64,000 nt of DNA from an uncultured Pseudoxanthomonas sp. (GTDB lineage: Bacteria; Pseudomonadota; Gammaproteobacteria; Xanthomonadales; Xanthomonadaceae), in contig CAMLGZ010000010.1 in assembly GCA_946479745.1 (NCBI GenBank), positions 1-64,000 on the forward strand. Reading direction: 5' to 3'. Under the pieces are notes generated by a model. It was not told where the DNA came from. It was given only the letters and a program-made list of their open reading frames with translations, and did not search any database. Shown here in pieces: positions 16,929 through 25,625 of this stretch. Both the position numbers and the translations under genes were made by a program. How positions within the stretch are numbered: position 1 is the stretch's first letter; each line of letters starts with the position of its first letter.

Positions 16929-17003
16929 CGGAAGGGTGGACGGGACGTGATGCTCCCTGCACGCCCAGTTACCGACGCGTCCGGGTGCTGGACGGCACCA
17001 GGA
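16929..17003 (+). repeat. Relic of the RAYT 5' end
   Basis: This stretch (GGACGTGATGCTCCCTGCAC, CCCAGTTACCGACGCGTCC, GGCACC) aligns with the bases around the RAYT start in the complete elements at 6866 and 24672, with scattered mismatches and an ACG in place of the start codon. The upstream REP is degraded (16881-16900). It is a decayed element end. Confidence 0.55.
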
Positions 17004-17051
17004 AAACAGGGGTCGGAGTGCGCTTCTTGGGACGTACTCTGACCCCTGTTT
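17004..17051. repeat. GGGGTC-type inverted repeat
   Basis: Arms 17004-17022 and 17033-17051 are reverse complements at 17 of 19 positions (AAACAGGGGTCGGAG against CTCTGACCCCTGTTT). Single half-copies of this motif occur near 399, 2372, 20880, 20892 and 40815. It lies between the convergent LysR and YdcF-like genes and could also act as a bidirectional terminator. Confidence 0.6.
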
Positions 17052-17074
17052 CCGCATGTACGGCTCCCGAAGAT

Positions 17075-18208
17075 TCAAGGATCCAGCGGATCGAGCGGAT
17101 CGACCCGAGCGGAGTCCGGGGACGGACGGAAGGCGATATCGAATGGCGAGGTACGTTCGCCGACTCTGCCGGGCTGGTAACCCAGCTCGCGCTGGTTGCG
17201 CGCGACGAACTCGTCGCTCTCCACAGCGTCGATGTGCCGGGGGTCGCTCAGAACAAGCGCATCGCGATCCATCGGCGCCTTCATCGACATCAGCAAGCGC
17301 GTGGAATTGCGCAGGTTGGTCGTCGTATGCCGTGCGTAGGGTTCGATCACGATCGCATGCGCCGGCACCCCATACCGTTCGATCAGCGCGCGGCGCATTT
17401 CGACGGCTTCGACGAAGCGCGTCTCACGCGGGTGCACGGCAGCGCCGCTCACGATGATGAAGGGGGCAAGACCGCTGAAGTAACGCTGGGCGGCGACCTT
17501 GATGTGCAGCTTGCCCCGTGCGCTCAGCGGCGTCAGCAGATCTTCCGGCCCTGCCCCGAGCACGATGATCGAGGTGTAGGGGTAGCGCGACCAGTCCAGC
17601 TTCCGGGCGTGCTGGAAGGCATCCGAATTGAGCCCACCGCCGAGCGGCTCGAAGGCGATGGCGTCCAGGCGGTCGTTCACGTCGATGAGCGCCAGCGCCA
17701 GGCCGATGCTGGGGTCGAACGCGGCAACCGCTTCGTCGCGCCCCACTTCGCCGATGGAAGTGGCCACGGCGATATCGGCTGCAAGCCGCTGGCTGCCCTT
17801 TTTCCCGATTGGGCCGTCGATTTCCGGATAACGAGACGTTTCGCCCTTGCCATAAACGTCGAGAATGGCGTTGATCCCCGCCAGTTCGCGACGGATGGCA
17901 TCCCGGCGCTCCCGGGTCCCGGCAGCCGGTTTGCCGGTGACCGCCATCTTCGATACCAGGCCGATTTCCTCTTCACTCCAGACGGACGCATCGACCTTGC
18001 AAGCCGCGTCATCCGCGCACAGTGCAAGACGGCGACCGCGCCCGGCCAGCATCGAACGGACTTCCGCGCTCGCCTGAGACCTGTCCATCGCAGTAACCAC
18101 CGGAAACAAGCGCTTGCCCAGCGCTGCGATTACCCTGTCTTCCGCCGTCGCCGCGAATACCGGCTGAATCGCCACGACGACCATGCACAGCAACTGCGCA
18201 AGTCGCAT
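17075..18208 (-). CDS. Exported YdcF/DUF218-like protein
   Basis: 377 residues with a signal peptide (MRLAQLLCMVVVAIQPVFAA). The core from about residue 215 has SIIVLGAGPED, PFIIVSGAAVHP, RYGVPAHAIVIEPYARHTTTN and LSDPRHI, the pattern of DUF218 (YdcF/SanA/ElyC) proteins, which handle envelope or nucleotide-related substrates of uncertain identity. The first 200 residues are not typical of short YdcF proteins. The ATG overlaps the stop of the TonB receptor gene by one base (TAATG), so translation is coupled and the two probably work together. The C-terminus ends in repeated DPL. Confidence 0.78.
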   Translation of the reverse strand: MRLAQLLCMVVVAIQPVFAATAEDRVIAALGKRLFPVVTAMDRSQASAEVRSMLAGRGRRLALCADDAACKVDASVWSEEEIGLVSKMAVTGKPAAGTRERRDAIRRELAGINAILDVYGKGETSRYPEIDGPIGKKGSQRLAADIAVATSIGEVGRDEAVAAFDPSIGLALALIDVNDRLDAIAFEPLGGGLNSDAFQHARKLDWSRYPYTSIIVLGAGPEDLLTPLSARGKLHIKVAAQRYFSGLAPFIIVSGAAVHPRETRFVEAVEMRRALIERYGVPAHAIVIEPYARHTTTNLRNSTRLLMSMKAPMDRDALVLSDPRHIDAVESDEFVARNQRELGYQPGRVGERTSPFDIAFRPSPDSARVDPLDPLDP

Positions 18209-20748
18209 TACCAGCTCCGGCTCAATACCAGACGGAAATTCCGGCCGAACAGCGGACGACCGTAAATCGCCTCGCTCGACCCCTGTCCCGCCAAGGCGTC
18301 GGTGCGGGTGTTGCCCTCGGTCAAACCTTTCTCATCGGTCAGATTGTCGCCCACCAGTTGCACTCCCCAGGGTCCGCGTTTCCAGGACAGCCCGAATCCC
18401 AGTGTCTGATAGGAAGGCAGCGCGGTGCGATTGAACAGATCGACATAGGATTTTCCGACGAAATCGTAACGCAGATAGGCTTCGATCTCGTTGTCGCCGG
18501 TCATAAAGCTGAAAGTCGGGCGGATGTTTCCGTAGACCTTCGGCTCGCGCACGATCTGGTTGCCGTTCACCGCGCTCGGATCCGCACCGGTGCTGTTCTG
18601 CAGATTCTTGTACTGCGGGTCGCTGAGCGTCACCGCGCCGGCCAGCGAGAACCAATCCGACGCTTTGAACAGGCCGTCTATCTCGATGCCTTTCGACACC
18701 GCGGTACCTATGAAGGGCACCGACTGGTCGTTGCGCCCGGTGACCGGGTTGTAAGCCACGAACGAGGCATTCAGCGGATCGAACTTGGTGTAGAAGGCCG
18801 TCAGGTACAGATAGGAACGATCGAAGGTCGCTTTCAAGCCCAACTCGTACTGGTCGGTTTTGGTTTCGACGATGGTCGGGTTGATGCTGCGTGCGACGCT
18901 TGATTGCGGCGCGATCTCCACATGCGAGGCGCGGCCGTAAGCGCCGAAATTGGAATTGAAGTCGTAATTCAGGCCGACCGTCCAGTTGGTGACCGACGGG
19001 TCCAGTTTGTGGGTCTGCGTGCCGCCGCTGAAGCGCCGGGTGGTGTCGTCGGCCAGCGTTTCCGCATCGCCCAGGTTGGCGCCGTCGGTCTGCTCGGCAT
19101 AGCCGTCGTAGCTGTACCGTTCGTGGCGGACGCCGGCATCCAGCTTGAGCTTATCGGTGATTTCCCAGGTGTCGTTGGCGTACACCGCAAACATCTTCGC
19201 ATCGACCTCGCCCGCATTGAGCGTGGTCGTGTAGCGCAGCACGCCGTTGTCGGTCACGTAGCCCAATGGCACGCCTTGGGCCGAATAGGCCACCAGATCC
19301 AGCGTCCTCGGTTTGCCGGAGACTTCAAGCAGCATGTCCTGGTAGGCCGTGAATGCCGTGGTTCCATAGAACGAGGTATACACGCCGATGTTGAGATCGT
19401 GTGCGCCAAAACCGGTTTCGAACCGGCGGGCCGCGCTCAGGTCCGCTTGCGCCGAATAGAACTCCGACTCGATCGCGCGATACTGCGCCGATATCACCAG
19501 GCCGGAAGCCGAATAGGGGTCGTAAGCCGTCGCGCCGTTGGTGCCGGCCAGGGCATAGCCCATCGACGTGACCCCGGTCCCGAAAGCGCTCTGCGCCCGG
19601 CTCAGGTAGCTGTTGGCAAACGTGTTTCCGTCGACCGGATTGGTCGTGGAATAAAGCGCATCGAAGCTCAGCTTGCCCTTGGTATAGCCGGACTTGAGCG
19701 AGACGACCCAGTCGCCGGCGCTGTTTTCGTACTGGAAGCCGACGTTCCCGAAGCGCATATGGCGGCCGTCCGCCAGATCCCGATGCAGGCTCTGCATTAC
19801 GCCGGCCGAATCCAGGTACTTGAGGTTCACGTTGCGCAGCGAAGGCGAGTTCATCGTACCGGTGAAGTAATCCAGATACGGATCCAGCGAGACCGAGGGA
19901 TCGCGTGGATCGGCGATCGGAATCGGCAGGTAGAAGACGTTGTGGTCGTCGACGAAGGTGCCACTGAACTTTATCCAGCTGTCTTCCATGTAATGCTTGA
20001 TGTTGGCGCGCAGCTGGCCGCCCTGATCGTTGGGGAAGCCGTTGTCCCGATAGCCGTCATGCTGGCGCAGGAACCCGCCTATGGCGTAGTAGGTATCCTC
20101 GGAAAGGGCCCCCGATTGAAACGCCTCTGCACGGTAGAGCCCGGTATCGCCAAGCGTGAGCTGGGCCTTGCCCTTCGTCTCGTCGCTGCCCTCGGCCAGG
20201 ATGTTGTTGACGATGGCCGCGCCACCACTGGCATAAATGGGCGCTGGGCCGCCGCGTACCACTTCGACGCGCTGGTTCATGACGTCGAAGCGATGCATGC
20301 CTTCGCCGGAGTTGAAAAAATGCCCATCGATTTCATGGAACAGTGGCAGACCATCCTGCTGGAAGATGATATAGCCGCGGTCGGTCGGAATGCCGCGAAG
20401 GCGGGTGATGTTCTGTACTTCACCGCCTGTCGATTCGACGTGAATGCCCGGCACGTTGCTCAGCAGATCCGCATAGCTCTTGGGCGCCAGTTTCTGCACT
20501 TCCTCCGCAGTCAGGGAGTTGACCGCATAGGAAGCGTCGAAACGACGCTGGCTCCTCGCCGAACCCGTGACCACCACCGCATCCAGCTCGCTGACTTTGT
20601 CGCTTTCTTCGGAGGCGGGGACTTCTTTCGTTCCAGGCTGAGCCTCGGATGTTTCTTGCGCGATCGACACCATCGGAGCAGAAAAGACAATCGCAATCGC
20701 AACTGCTTTCGCAAGACGGTTGCATAAGTAGGAACGTGGAGCGCGCAT
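18208..20748 (-). CDS. TonB-dependent outer membrane receptor
   Basis: 846 residues from the ATG at 20748. The signal peptide ends near SIAQ (about residue 31). LDAVVVTGSA (about residue 57) is the TonB-box region, followed by a plug domain (YADLLSNVPGIHV, TRLRGIPTDRGYIIFQQDG, VEVVRGGPAPIYASGGAAIVN) and a long beta-barrel that ends in an aromatic residue (SRSW). It imports a substrate across the outer membrane using TonB energy; the FecA/ferric-siderophore-like plug suggests a chelate, but the substrate is unknown. Coupled to the YdcF-like gene by a TAATG overlap. Upstream is a 315-base gap with GGGGTC-type repeats. Confidence 0.92.
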   Translation of the reverse strand: MRAPRSYLCNRLAKAVAIAIVFSAPMVSIAQETSEAQPGTKEVPASEESDKVSELDAVVVTGSARSQRRFDASYAVNSLTAEEVQKLAPKSYADLLSNVPGIHVESTGGEVQNITRLRGIPTDRGYIIFQQDGLPLFHEIDGHFFNSGEGMHRFDVMNQRVEVVRGGPAPIYASGGAAIVNNILAEGSDETKGKAQLTLGDTGLYRAEAFQSGALSEDTYYAIGGFLRQHDGYRDNGFPNDQGGQLRANIKHYMEDSWIKFSGTFVDDHNVFYLPIPIADPRDPSVSLDPYLDYFTGTMNSPSLRNVNLKYLDSAGVMQSLHRDLADGRHMRFGNVGFQYENSAGDWVVSLKSGYTKGKLSFDALYSTTNPVDGNTFANSYLSRAQSAFGTGVTSMGYALAGTNGATAYDPYSASGLVISAQYRAIESEFYSAQADLSAARRFETGFGAHDLNIGVYTSFYGTTAFTAYQDMLLEVSGKPRTLDLVAYSAQGVPLGYVTDNGVLRYTTTLNAGEVDAKMFAVYANDTWEITDKLKLDAGVRHERYSYDGYAEQTDGANLGDAETLADDTTRRFSGGTQTHKLDPSVTNWTVGLNYDFNSNFGAYGRASHVEIAPQSSVARSINPTIVETKTDQYELGLKATFDRSYLYLTAFYTKFDPLNASFVAYNPVTGRNDQSVPFIGTAVSKGIEIDGLFKASDWFSLAGAVTLSDPQYKNLQNSTGADPSAVNGNQIVREPKVYGNIRPTFSFMTGDNEIEAYLRYDFVGKSYVDLFNRTALPSYQTLGFGLSWKRGPWGVQLVGDNLTDEKGLTEGNTRTDALAGQGSSEAIYGRPLFGRNFRLVLSRSW

Positions 20749-20877
20749 GAGCAATAGACCCTTCGGTGAATGGGAAAACGACGAGCGTCGTCGAAGTGAC
20801 AGTCAGGCATTATCCGAAGCGTTCGTTACAGGCATACGTAACGATTAGTGATTGATTTCACACTGTGGCTTCAGAAG

Positions 20878-20918
20878 AACGGGGTCCGCAGAACGGGGTC
20901 AGAGTAAGTTTTCCAGTA
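20878..20918. repeat. Two tandem GGGGTC-type motifs
   Basis: GAACGGGGTC occurs at 20878 and 20892, the second continuing AGAGTAAGTTTTCCAG as at 399-420. The motif belongs to the family seen near 2372, 8641, 17004 and 40815. The rest of the 20749-21063 gap shows no gene. Confidence 0.5.
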
Positions 20919-21063
20919 AGCAGGAATGGTCGAACGCATTTTCGCGGCAAGGTCGTGGCGGCAAGATCGGCAAGAGCTGCAGGCGATGGCAGGACCACGG
21001 GCGATGGCCGTATAGACTGGGATTCCTGATTGCCGCGATCCTTACCGATGACGAGGAGTGGAA

Positions 21064-21999
21064 ATGAAAATGGGCTGGATCGTCGTAGGAATAGTCGCGC
21101 TGCTAATTGCAGGCGCGCTTGTTTTCGGCCGCAACACCCCGACGCGCGGTACGGTGGCGGGCAAGGCCATGCAGGGCAGGGCACCGAATGCCGGCCACAT
21201 CAACCTTTTCCTTGAACCCTACCGCGCGCAGTTGGAAGCCAGCCGGCGGCCGCTGGCCAGGATCTCCCTGGAACCGATGACCCAGGACGACCTGCGCGCC
21301 AGCAAGGTCGGTGGGCGTCCCTACTGGTTGGAAGGAAAGGCGGCGCCCACGGGAAGCGATGGAAAGCCGCTGTACCTGCTGGCCCAGATCAACTTCTCCG
21401 AAATCCCCCGTACGCTCCCCGGCTACCCTTCGCAGGGTCTTCTGCAATTCTTCATCGCCGACAACGACCACTACGGCGCCGATTTCAAGAGTGGTCATGG
21501 TCCCGATGTCTTGAGCGTCCAGCGCGACTTCCGCGTGGTGTACTGGCCCGACGTCGTCGCTGCGCCCATCGACATTCCCGTGCCCCCGCGGTTCCACGGA
21601 TCACCGATGCTGCCGCACGATCCCGCGCGGCCAAGGCGCATGAGTTTCGAGGCAGACGAAGAGAGGCTCAGCGTCGACGACTACCGTTTCGACGAGCTGT
21701 TGGGCGGAAGCACGTATGGCGCCGTGGAAGCATTCGCGGTCTCCCACCAACTGGAAGCCGACGCTCTGTTCGACGCGCTATGGGAGCGCTATTCGGGTAG
21801 CGGCCACAAGCTGGGCGGGTATCCCTACTTCACCCAGGAGGATCCGCGGACCCAGGGTCCGATGGAATTGCTGCTGCAGTTGGATTCGGACGACGAAATG
21901 ATGTGGGGCGATGTGGGCGTGGGCGGCTTCTTCATTGCGCCGGAAGATCTGGCCAAGGCCGACTTCAGCCGCGTGATGTACACCTGGGACTGCCACTGA
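21064..21999 (+). CDS. DUF1963 (YwqG-like) protein with N-terminal membrane anchor
   Basis: 311 residues. The first 18 residues are hydrophobic (WIVVGIVALLIAGALVFG), an uncleaved anchor or signal. The rest matches DUF1963: SKVGGRPYWL, PLYLLAQINFSEIP, GLLQFFIADND, KLGGYPYFTQEDPR, LLLQLDSDDEMMWGDVGVGGFFI and a terminal WDCH. Function is unknown. The ATG at 21064 follows GAGGAG; upstream GTG and ATG codons are less well placed. A paralogue with a multi-span membrane half is at 7220-8632. Confidence 0.82.
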   Translation: MKMGWIVVGIVALLIAGALVFGRNTPTRGTVAGKAMQGRAPNAGHINLFLEPYRAQLEASRRPLARISLEPMTQDDLRASKVGGRPYWLEGKAAPTGSDGKPLYLLAQINFSEIPRTLPGYPSQGLLQFFIADNDHYGADFKSGHGPDVLSVQRDFRVVYWPDVVAAPIDIPVPPRFHGSPMLPHDPARPRRMSFEADEERLSVDDYRFDELLGGSTYGAVEAFAVSHQLEADALFDALWERYSGSGHKLGGYPYFTQEDPRTQGPMELLLQLDSDDEMMWGDVGVGGFFIAPEDLAKADFSRVMYTWDCH

Positions 22000-22040
22000 A
22001 CGCGCGCGTCAGGCGAGGCCGCCGATCCCCGTTGAATAGT

Positions 22041-22094
22041 TACCGGGATTCGGAATGCGTGGGCGGGAAGTGGTGCCCCCTGCACACCCAACTA
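22041..22094 (+). repeat. Relic of the RAYT element leader
   Basis: GATTCGGAATGC, GTGGGCGGGAAGTGGTGC and CTGCACACCCAACTA align with the leader and first codons of the RAYT-derived elements (6798 onward and 24597 onward) at reduced identity. It lies in the 284-base gap before the MHYT gene, which otherwise shows no gene. Confidence 0.4.
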
Positions 22095-22283
22095 TTTCTC
22101 TCTCTGCAGCCGGGAACCTAAACGGACTCGCTTAAGCGGTCACAAATCGCTCTTGGCGGTCAGTTCCGTGCGGCTCGAGCCCGATAAGGCTTTGATCTGC
22201 TTGCACGGCGCACCCTGCTTTAAGGCCTGGGGGGTGGCATAGATATTGCTAGTAACTCGGGTTACTCCCTGAGCGCGTCCACC

Positions 22284-24377
22284 ATGGAATTGATCGGTAC
22301 CTACAACTACACGCTGGTCGCGATTTCGTACCTGGTGGCCGCATTGGCCTCTTTCGTGGCTCTGGACATGGCCGGCCGCATCACCGCCAGCGAGGGCAGT
22401 TCTTCGCGCTGGTGGCTGTTCGCCGGCGCTACTGCAATGGGCGCAGGAATCTGGTCCATGCACTTCATCGGCATGCTTGCTTTCAAGCTGCCGATCCCAC
22501 AGGGCTACGATCTGGCGATCACGCTCTACTCGCTGTTGATCGCCGTGGCCGCCTCGGCTTACGCGCTGTGGCTGGTATCGCAGCCGGCGCTACCGCACCG
22601 TCGTTTGCTGGGCGGTGCGCTGATCCTGGGCGCCGGTATCGCCGCAATGCACTACACCGGCATGGCAGCCATGCGCATGCAGCCCGGCATCGACTACGAC
22701 CTGCTGTGGTTCGTCCTGTCCATCGTCATCGCCATGGGCACCGCTGGCGCGGCGTTGTGGATCGCCCACCATTTGCGCAGCGAGGGCGCACGCATCCGCC
22801 GTATCCGTCTGCTGGCCGCGCTGGTGATGGGCCTGGCCGTGGTCGGCATGCACTACACCGGTATGGCCGCCGCCCACTTCCCGGCGGACAGCATCTGCGG
22901 CGCGGCACTGGGCCACGGCGTCTCAATGCAGTGGCTGGCCAGCCTGGTCGGGATCAGCAGCTTCGCCATCCTCACCGTGGCCATCGTGGTCTCGGTACTG
23001 GACCGGCGCATGCAAGAACGCACCACCGGGCTCTCCTATTCGCTGCAGCAAGCCAACGAAAAGCTGACCTACCTGGCCCTGCACGACCCCCTCACCGGCC
23101 TGCCCAATCGCATGCTGCTTGAAGACCGTCTGAGCCAAGCCGTGGAGAAGGCATTGCGTGCACGCACGCGCTTCGCCCTGTTGTTCATGGACCTGGACGG
23201 ATTCAAGACCATCAACGATGCCTATGGCCATCCGATCGGCGACCGTCTTCTCGCGCAGTTCGCGGCAGGCATCCGCGACGTGGTCCGTTCGCAAGACACT
23301 ATCGCCCGCTTGGGCGGCGACGAGTTCGTGCTGCTGATGGAGGTGGGCGAGCCTGAGGATGCCGCCCTGGTGGCTGAGAAGCTGCTGCAGCAGGCGCGCC
23401 TGCCGCTGGACCTTGAACACGGCGTGGTCCAGATCAGCGCCAGCATCGGCATCGCGATGTTTCCGGACGACAGCGTCAGCGCGCGTGCGCTCATGACCCA
23501 GGCCGACGCAGCCATGTATCACGTCAAAGAACAGGGGCGTAACGGCTACAGCTTCTTCGAAGCTTCCATGAACCTGGGCGCGCATGAGCAGCTTGCGCTG
23601 ATCCAGGACCTGCGCATGGCCTTGGCCCAGGATCGGCTGATCCTGCACTTCCAGCCGCAACTGAAGGCGCCGGACGGCCCTTTGCTGGGCGTGGAGGCGC
23701 TGCTGCGCTGGCGGCATCCCCGCCATGGCCTGATCATGCCGAACGAGTTCATTCCGCTGGCCGAGCGCAACGGCCTGATCATCGAAATCGGCAATTGGGT
23801 GCTCGACGAAGCATGCCGCCAGTTGGCCCAATGGCACAGCGACGGGCACGCGATCCCCAGCGTGGCGGTGAACCTGTCGGCTACGCAATTCCGCTATGCG
23901 GGCCTGACCGACAGGGTCCGCGACGTCCTGCGCCGGCATCGCCTCGATCCGGGAGCACTGACCCTGGAGATAACCGAGTCCACTGCCATGCATGACCCGG
24001 AAAACAGCATGCTTATCCTGCAGGAACTGGCAGACATCGGCGTGCACATCTCCATTGACGATTTCGGCACCGGCTACTCCAGCCTGATGTACCTGAAGAA
24101 ACTGCCGGCCAGCGAGCTGAAGATCGATCGCGGCTTCATCAAGGACCTGGCGGAAGGCAGCGAAGACGCTGCGATCGTGACCGCCATCATCGCTTTGGGT
24201 AAGACGCTCAATCTGAACATCATCGCCGAGGGTGTGGAAACCCCTCAGCAGCAGGCGTTGCTGACCCAGCTGGGGTGCACCTCCTTGCAGGGCTTCCACT
24301 TGGGCTATCCGGTCGACGCCGACCAGTTGATACTCGACCACGGTCCCGGCAGCAGCGCGACTCCTTCGCTCTTCTAG
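22284..24377 (+). CDS. MHYT-sensor diguanylate cyclase/phosphodiesterase (GGDEF-EAL)
   Basis: 697 residues. The membrane part (residues 1-250) has seven hydrophobic segments and three MHYT-type motifs: MHFIGM (about 58), MHYTGM (about 120) and MHYTGM (about 188), thought to bind metal and sense oxygen, CO or NO. A GGDEF domain follows (LTGLPNR, LDGFKTINDAYGH, RLGGDEF at about 345), with an intact active-site motif, then an EAL domain (VEALLRWRHP, VNLSATQF, EITES, DDFGTGYSS, LKIDRGF, AEGVET), with the metal and catalytic residues present. Both cyclic-di-GMP synthesis and hydrolysis are therefore possible. Monocistronic by context. Confidence 0.95.
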   Translation: MELIGTYNYTLVAISYLVAALASFVALDMAGRITASEGSSSRWWLFAGATAMGAGIWSMHFIGMLAFKLPIPQGYDLAITLYSLLIAVAASAYALWLVSQPALPHRRLLGGALILGAGIAAMHYTGMAAMRMQPGIDYDLLWFVLSIVIAMGTAGAALWIAHHLRSEGARIRRIRLLAALVMGLAVVGMHYTGMAAAHFPADSICGAALGHGVSMQWLASLVGISSFAILTVAIVVSVLDRRMQERTTGLSYSLQQANEKLTYLALHDPLTGLPNRMLLEDRLSQAVEKALRARTRFALLFMDLDGFKTINDAYGHPIGDRLLAQFAAGIRDVVRSQDTIARLGGDEFVLLMEVGEPEDAALVAEKLLQQARLPLDLEHGVVQISASIGIAMFPDDSVSARALMTQADAAMYHVKEQGRNGYSFFEASMNLGAHEQLALIQDLRMALAQDRLILHFQPQLKAPDGPLLGVEALLRWRHPRHGLIMPNEFIPLAERNGLIIEIGNWVLDEACRQLAQWHSDGHAIPSVAVNLSATQFRYAGLTDRVRDVLRRHRLDPGALTLEITESTAMHDPENSMLILQELADIGVHISIDDFGTGYSSLMYLKKLPASELKIDRGFIKDLAEGSEDAAIVTAIIALGKTLNLNIIAEGVETPQQQALLTQLGCTSLQGFHLGYPVDADQLILDHGPGSSATPSLF

Positions 24378-24383
24378 CCAGCT

Positions 24384-24465
24384 TAGCCCGGGGAAGCAGG
24401 GCGCACCCGGGGCGCTTCGCACGGAACTCCACGTTCCCCGGGTGCGGCCTTACCTGGACTACTTG
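24384..24465. repeat. Dispersed repeat with CCACGTTCC-CCGGGTGCGGCC core
   Basis: The segment includes AACTCCACGTTCCCCGGGTG followed by CGGCCTTACC. Diverged copies are at about 32395-32478 (AACTCCACGTTCCTCCGGGT) and 32790-32868 (ACTACACGATCCTCCGGGGT). It has an internal GCACCCGGGG/CCCCGGGTGC palindrome. Class unknown; always intergenic here and always near RAYT-type repeats. Confidence 0.5.
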
Positions 24466-24490
24466 CTTCAATGGCCTGGCATCCGTGCAA

Positions 24491-24563
24491 CTTCCGGAAG
24501 GCGGGTCAAGACCCGCCCTACCTGGAATGCGATTTGCGTAGGGCGGGTCTTGACCCGCCTTCC
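24491..24563. repeat. REPIN: two inverted GTAGGGCGGGT REP units
   Basis: Two REP units (24491-24520 and 24536-24563) head to head, matching the pair at 4557-4631 nearly base for base. The right unit doubles as the left end of RAYT-derived element copy 2. Confidence 0.8.
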
Positions 24564-24904
24564 GTGGTCGCCGATATCCGTTGAACGGCCAACGAGATTC
24601 GGAATGCTCCGAGTCTGAAAAACGGTATCCACTGATAGCGGAAGGCGTGGACGGCAGGTGATGCTCCACGCATGCCCAGCTACCGACGCGTCCTGGTGCC
24701 GGGCGGCACCTGTTCCTTTACCGTCAACCTGCTGGAACGCCGGTGCACGCTGCTCGCCGATCATGTCGAAGCATTACGCGAATCATTCCGTGTTGCCTAT
24801 GCGGACTGGCCGCATTCCTCATTTCATCGCTATATGAAAACGGGATTGCTGGCTGCCGATTGGGCGGGCGGAATACGCAAGGCGGGTTAAAACCCGCCCT
24901 ACGC
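24536..24904 (+). mobile_element. RAYT-derived non-autonomous element, copy 2
   Basis: A 369 bp unit bounded by inverted GCGTAGGGCGGGT REP ends, almost identical to copy 1 (6731-7098). The main differences are an inserted base near 24578, and about nine substitutions clustered between 24830 and 24895. The internal deletion in the RAYT frame is at the same point, so the deleted form itself was copied. Confidence 0.7.
24672..24890 (+). pseudogene. Internally deleted REP-associated tyrosine transposase gene, copy 2
   Basis: 72 codons with the same RAYT N-terminus (MPSYRRVLVPGGT) joined to the same C-terminal WPHSSFHRY segment as copy 1. The catalytic middle is missing. It still ends in WAGGIRKAG by read-through into the REP. 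Confidence 0.72.
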
Positions 24905-24920
24905 GGTGCATCGGTCCAAT

Positions 24921-24952
24921 TTCCGGAAGGCGGGTTAAAACCCGCCCTACGC
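24921..24952. repeat. Single GTAGGGCGGGT REP unit
   Basis: TTCCGGAAGGCGGGTTAAAA followed by CCCGCCCTACGC is one REP hairpin in the same orientation as the right end of the adjacent element. With the pair at 24491-24563 this makes four REP units in 460 bases. Confidence 0.75.
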
Positions 24953-25014
24953 ACCACCATTGGCGCTACGGTTTGCCACATATACTTCGCCCTCTCCCTC
25001 CAGCAAGGTGCGCC

Positions 25015-25422
25015 ATGACCGTAAAGACCTACACCGGAAGCTGCCACTGCGGCAACGTACGCTTCGAGGCCGATATCGATCTGACTGCCGGCACCGGTAA
25101 ATGCAATTGCTCCATCTGCACCAAGTCCCGCAACTGGTGCGCGATCGTCAAGCCCGAGGCGTTTCGCCTGCTCAGCGATGAAAGCCAGGCCACCGACTAC
25201 CAGTTCAATACGAAATCGACGCACTGGCCGTTCTGCAAGACCTGCGGCGTGCGCGCGTACGGCATGGGCGACGTTCCCGAGGCCGGCGGCAAGTTCGTCT
25301 CCATCAGCGTCGCTTGCCTGGACGACGTCACCGGGCAGGAACTGGCCGAGGCCCCGGTGAACTACTCGGACGGCCGCAACAACAATTGGTGGAACCCGCC
25401 GGCCGAGACTCGTCATCTCTGA
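25015..25422 (+). CDS. GFA (CENP-V/glutathione-dependent formaldehyde-activating) family protein
   Basis: 135 residues. The zinc-binding cysteines of the GFA fold are visible: CHCGNV (about residues 11-16), [10 protein letters not shown] (about 35-44) and FCKTCG (about 80-85). Members are Mss4-like zinc proteins; some bind glutathione, but enzymatic activity is unproven for most. The start ATG at 25015 gives the expected length. It sits just after a REP cluster and is followed by a hairpin terminator. Confidence 0.9.
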   Translation: MTVKTYTGSCHCGNVRFEADIDLTAGTGKCNCSICTKSRNWCAIVKPEAFRLLSDESQATDYQFNTKSTHWPFCKTCGVRAYGMGDVPEAGGKFVSISVACLDDVTGQELAEAPVNYSDGRNNNWWNPPAETRHL

Positions 25423-25440
25423 GCCTGCGTAGGGCGGAAC

Positions 25441-25470
25441 CGCAAAGCGGACGATCCGCTCCGCTTTGCG
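25441..25470 (+). terminator. Hairpin terminator after the GFA gene
   Basis: CGCAAAGCGG (25441-25450) pairs perfectly with CCGCTTTGCG (25461-25470) across a 10-base loop, followed by TTTGAA. It lies 19 bases after the stop codon. A short T-run makes it a moderate intrinsic terminator. Confidence 0.55.
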
Positions 25471-25625
25471 TTTGAACGTCCGCTGCATGCCGATCGTCGC
25501 CATCACCGTTTGGCGAAACAGAGCTGGCTCACTGCGGCCCCCGACGCGTTACGATGCCGCACCCCACTGTTCGCGCGCTGTAGATTCCCAATGAAGTCCC
25601 CCACTCCCGAGGCACCTCCGGCCGC

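Noticed and set aside
18904..20727. 607-codon plus-strand reading frame opposite the first TonB receptor
   Set aside because: Antisense shadow of the receptor; its residue composition is biased and no family features are present.
22923..24422. 499-codon minus-strand frame opposite the GGDEF/EAL gene
   Set aside because: Antisense shadow; the plus-strand protein has intact catalytic motifs and codon usage.
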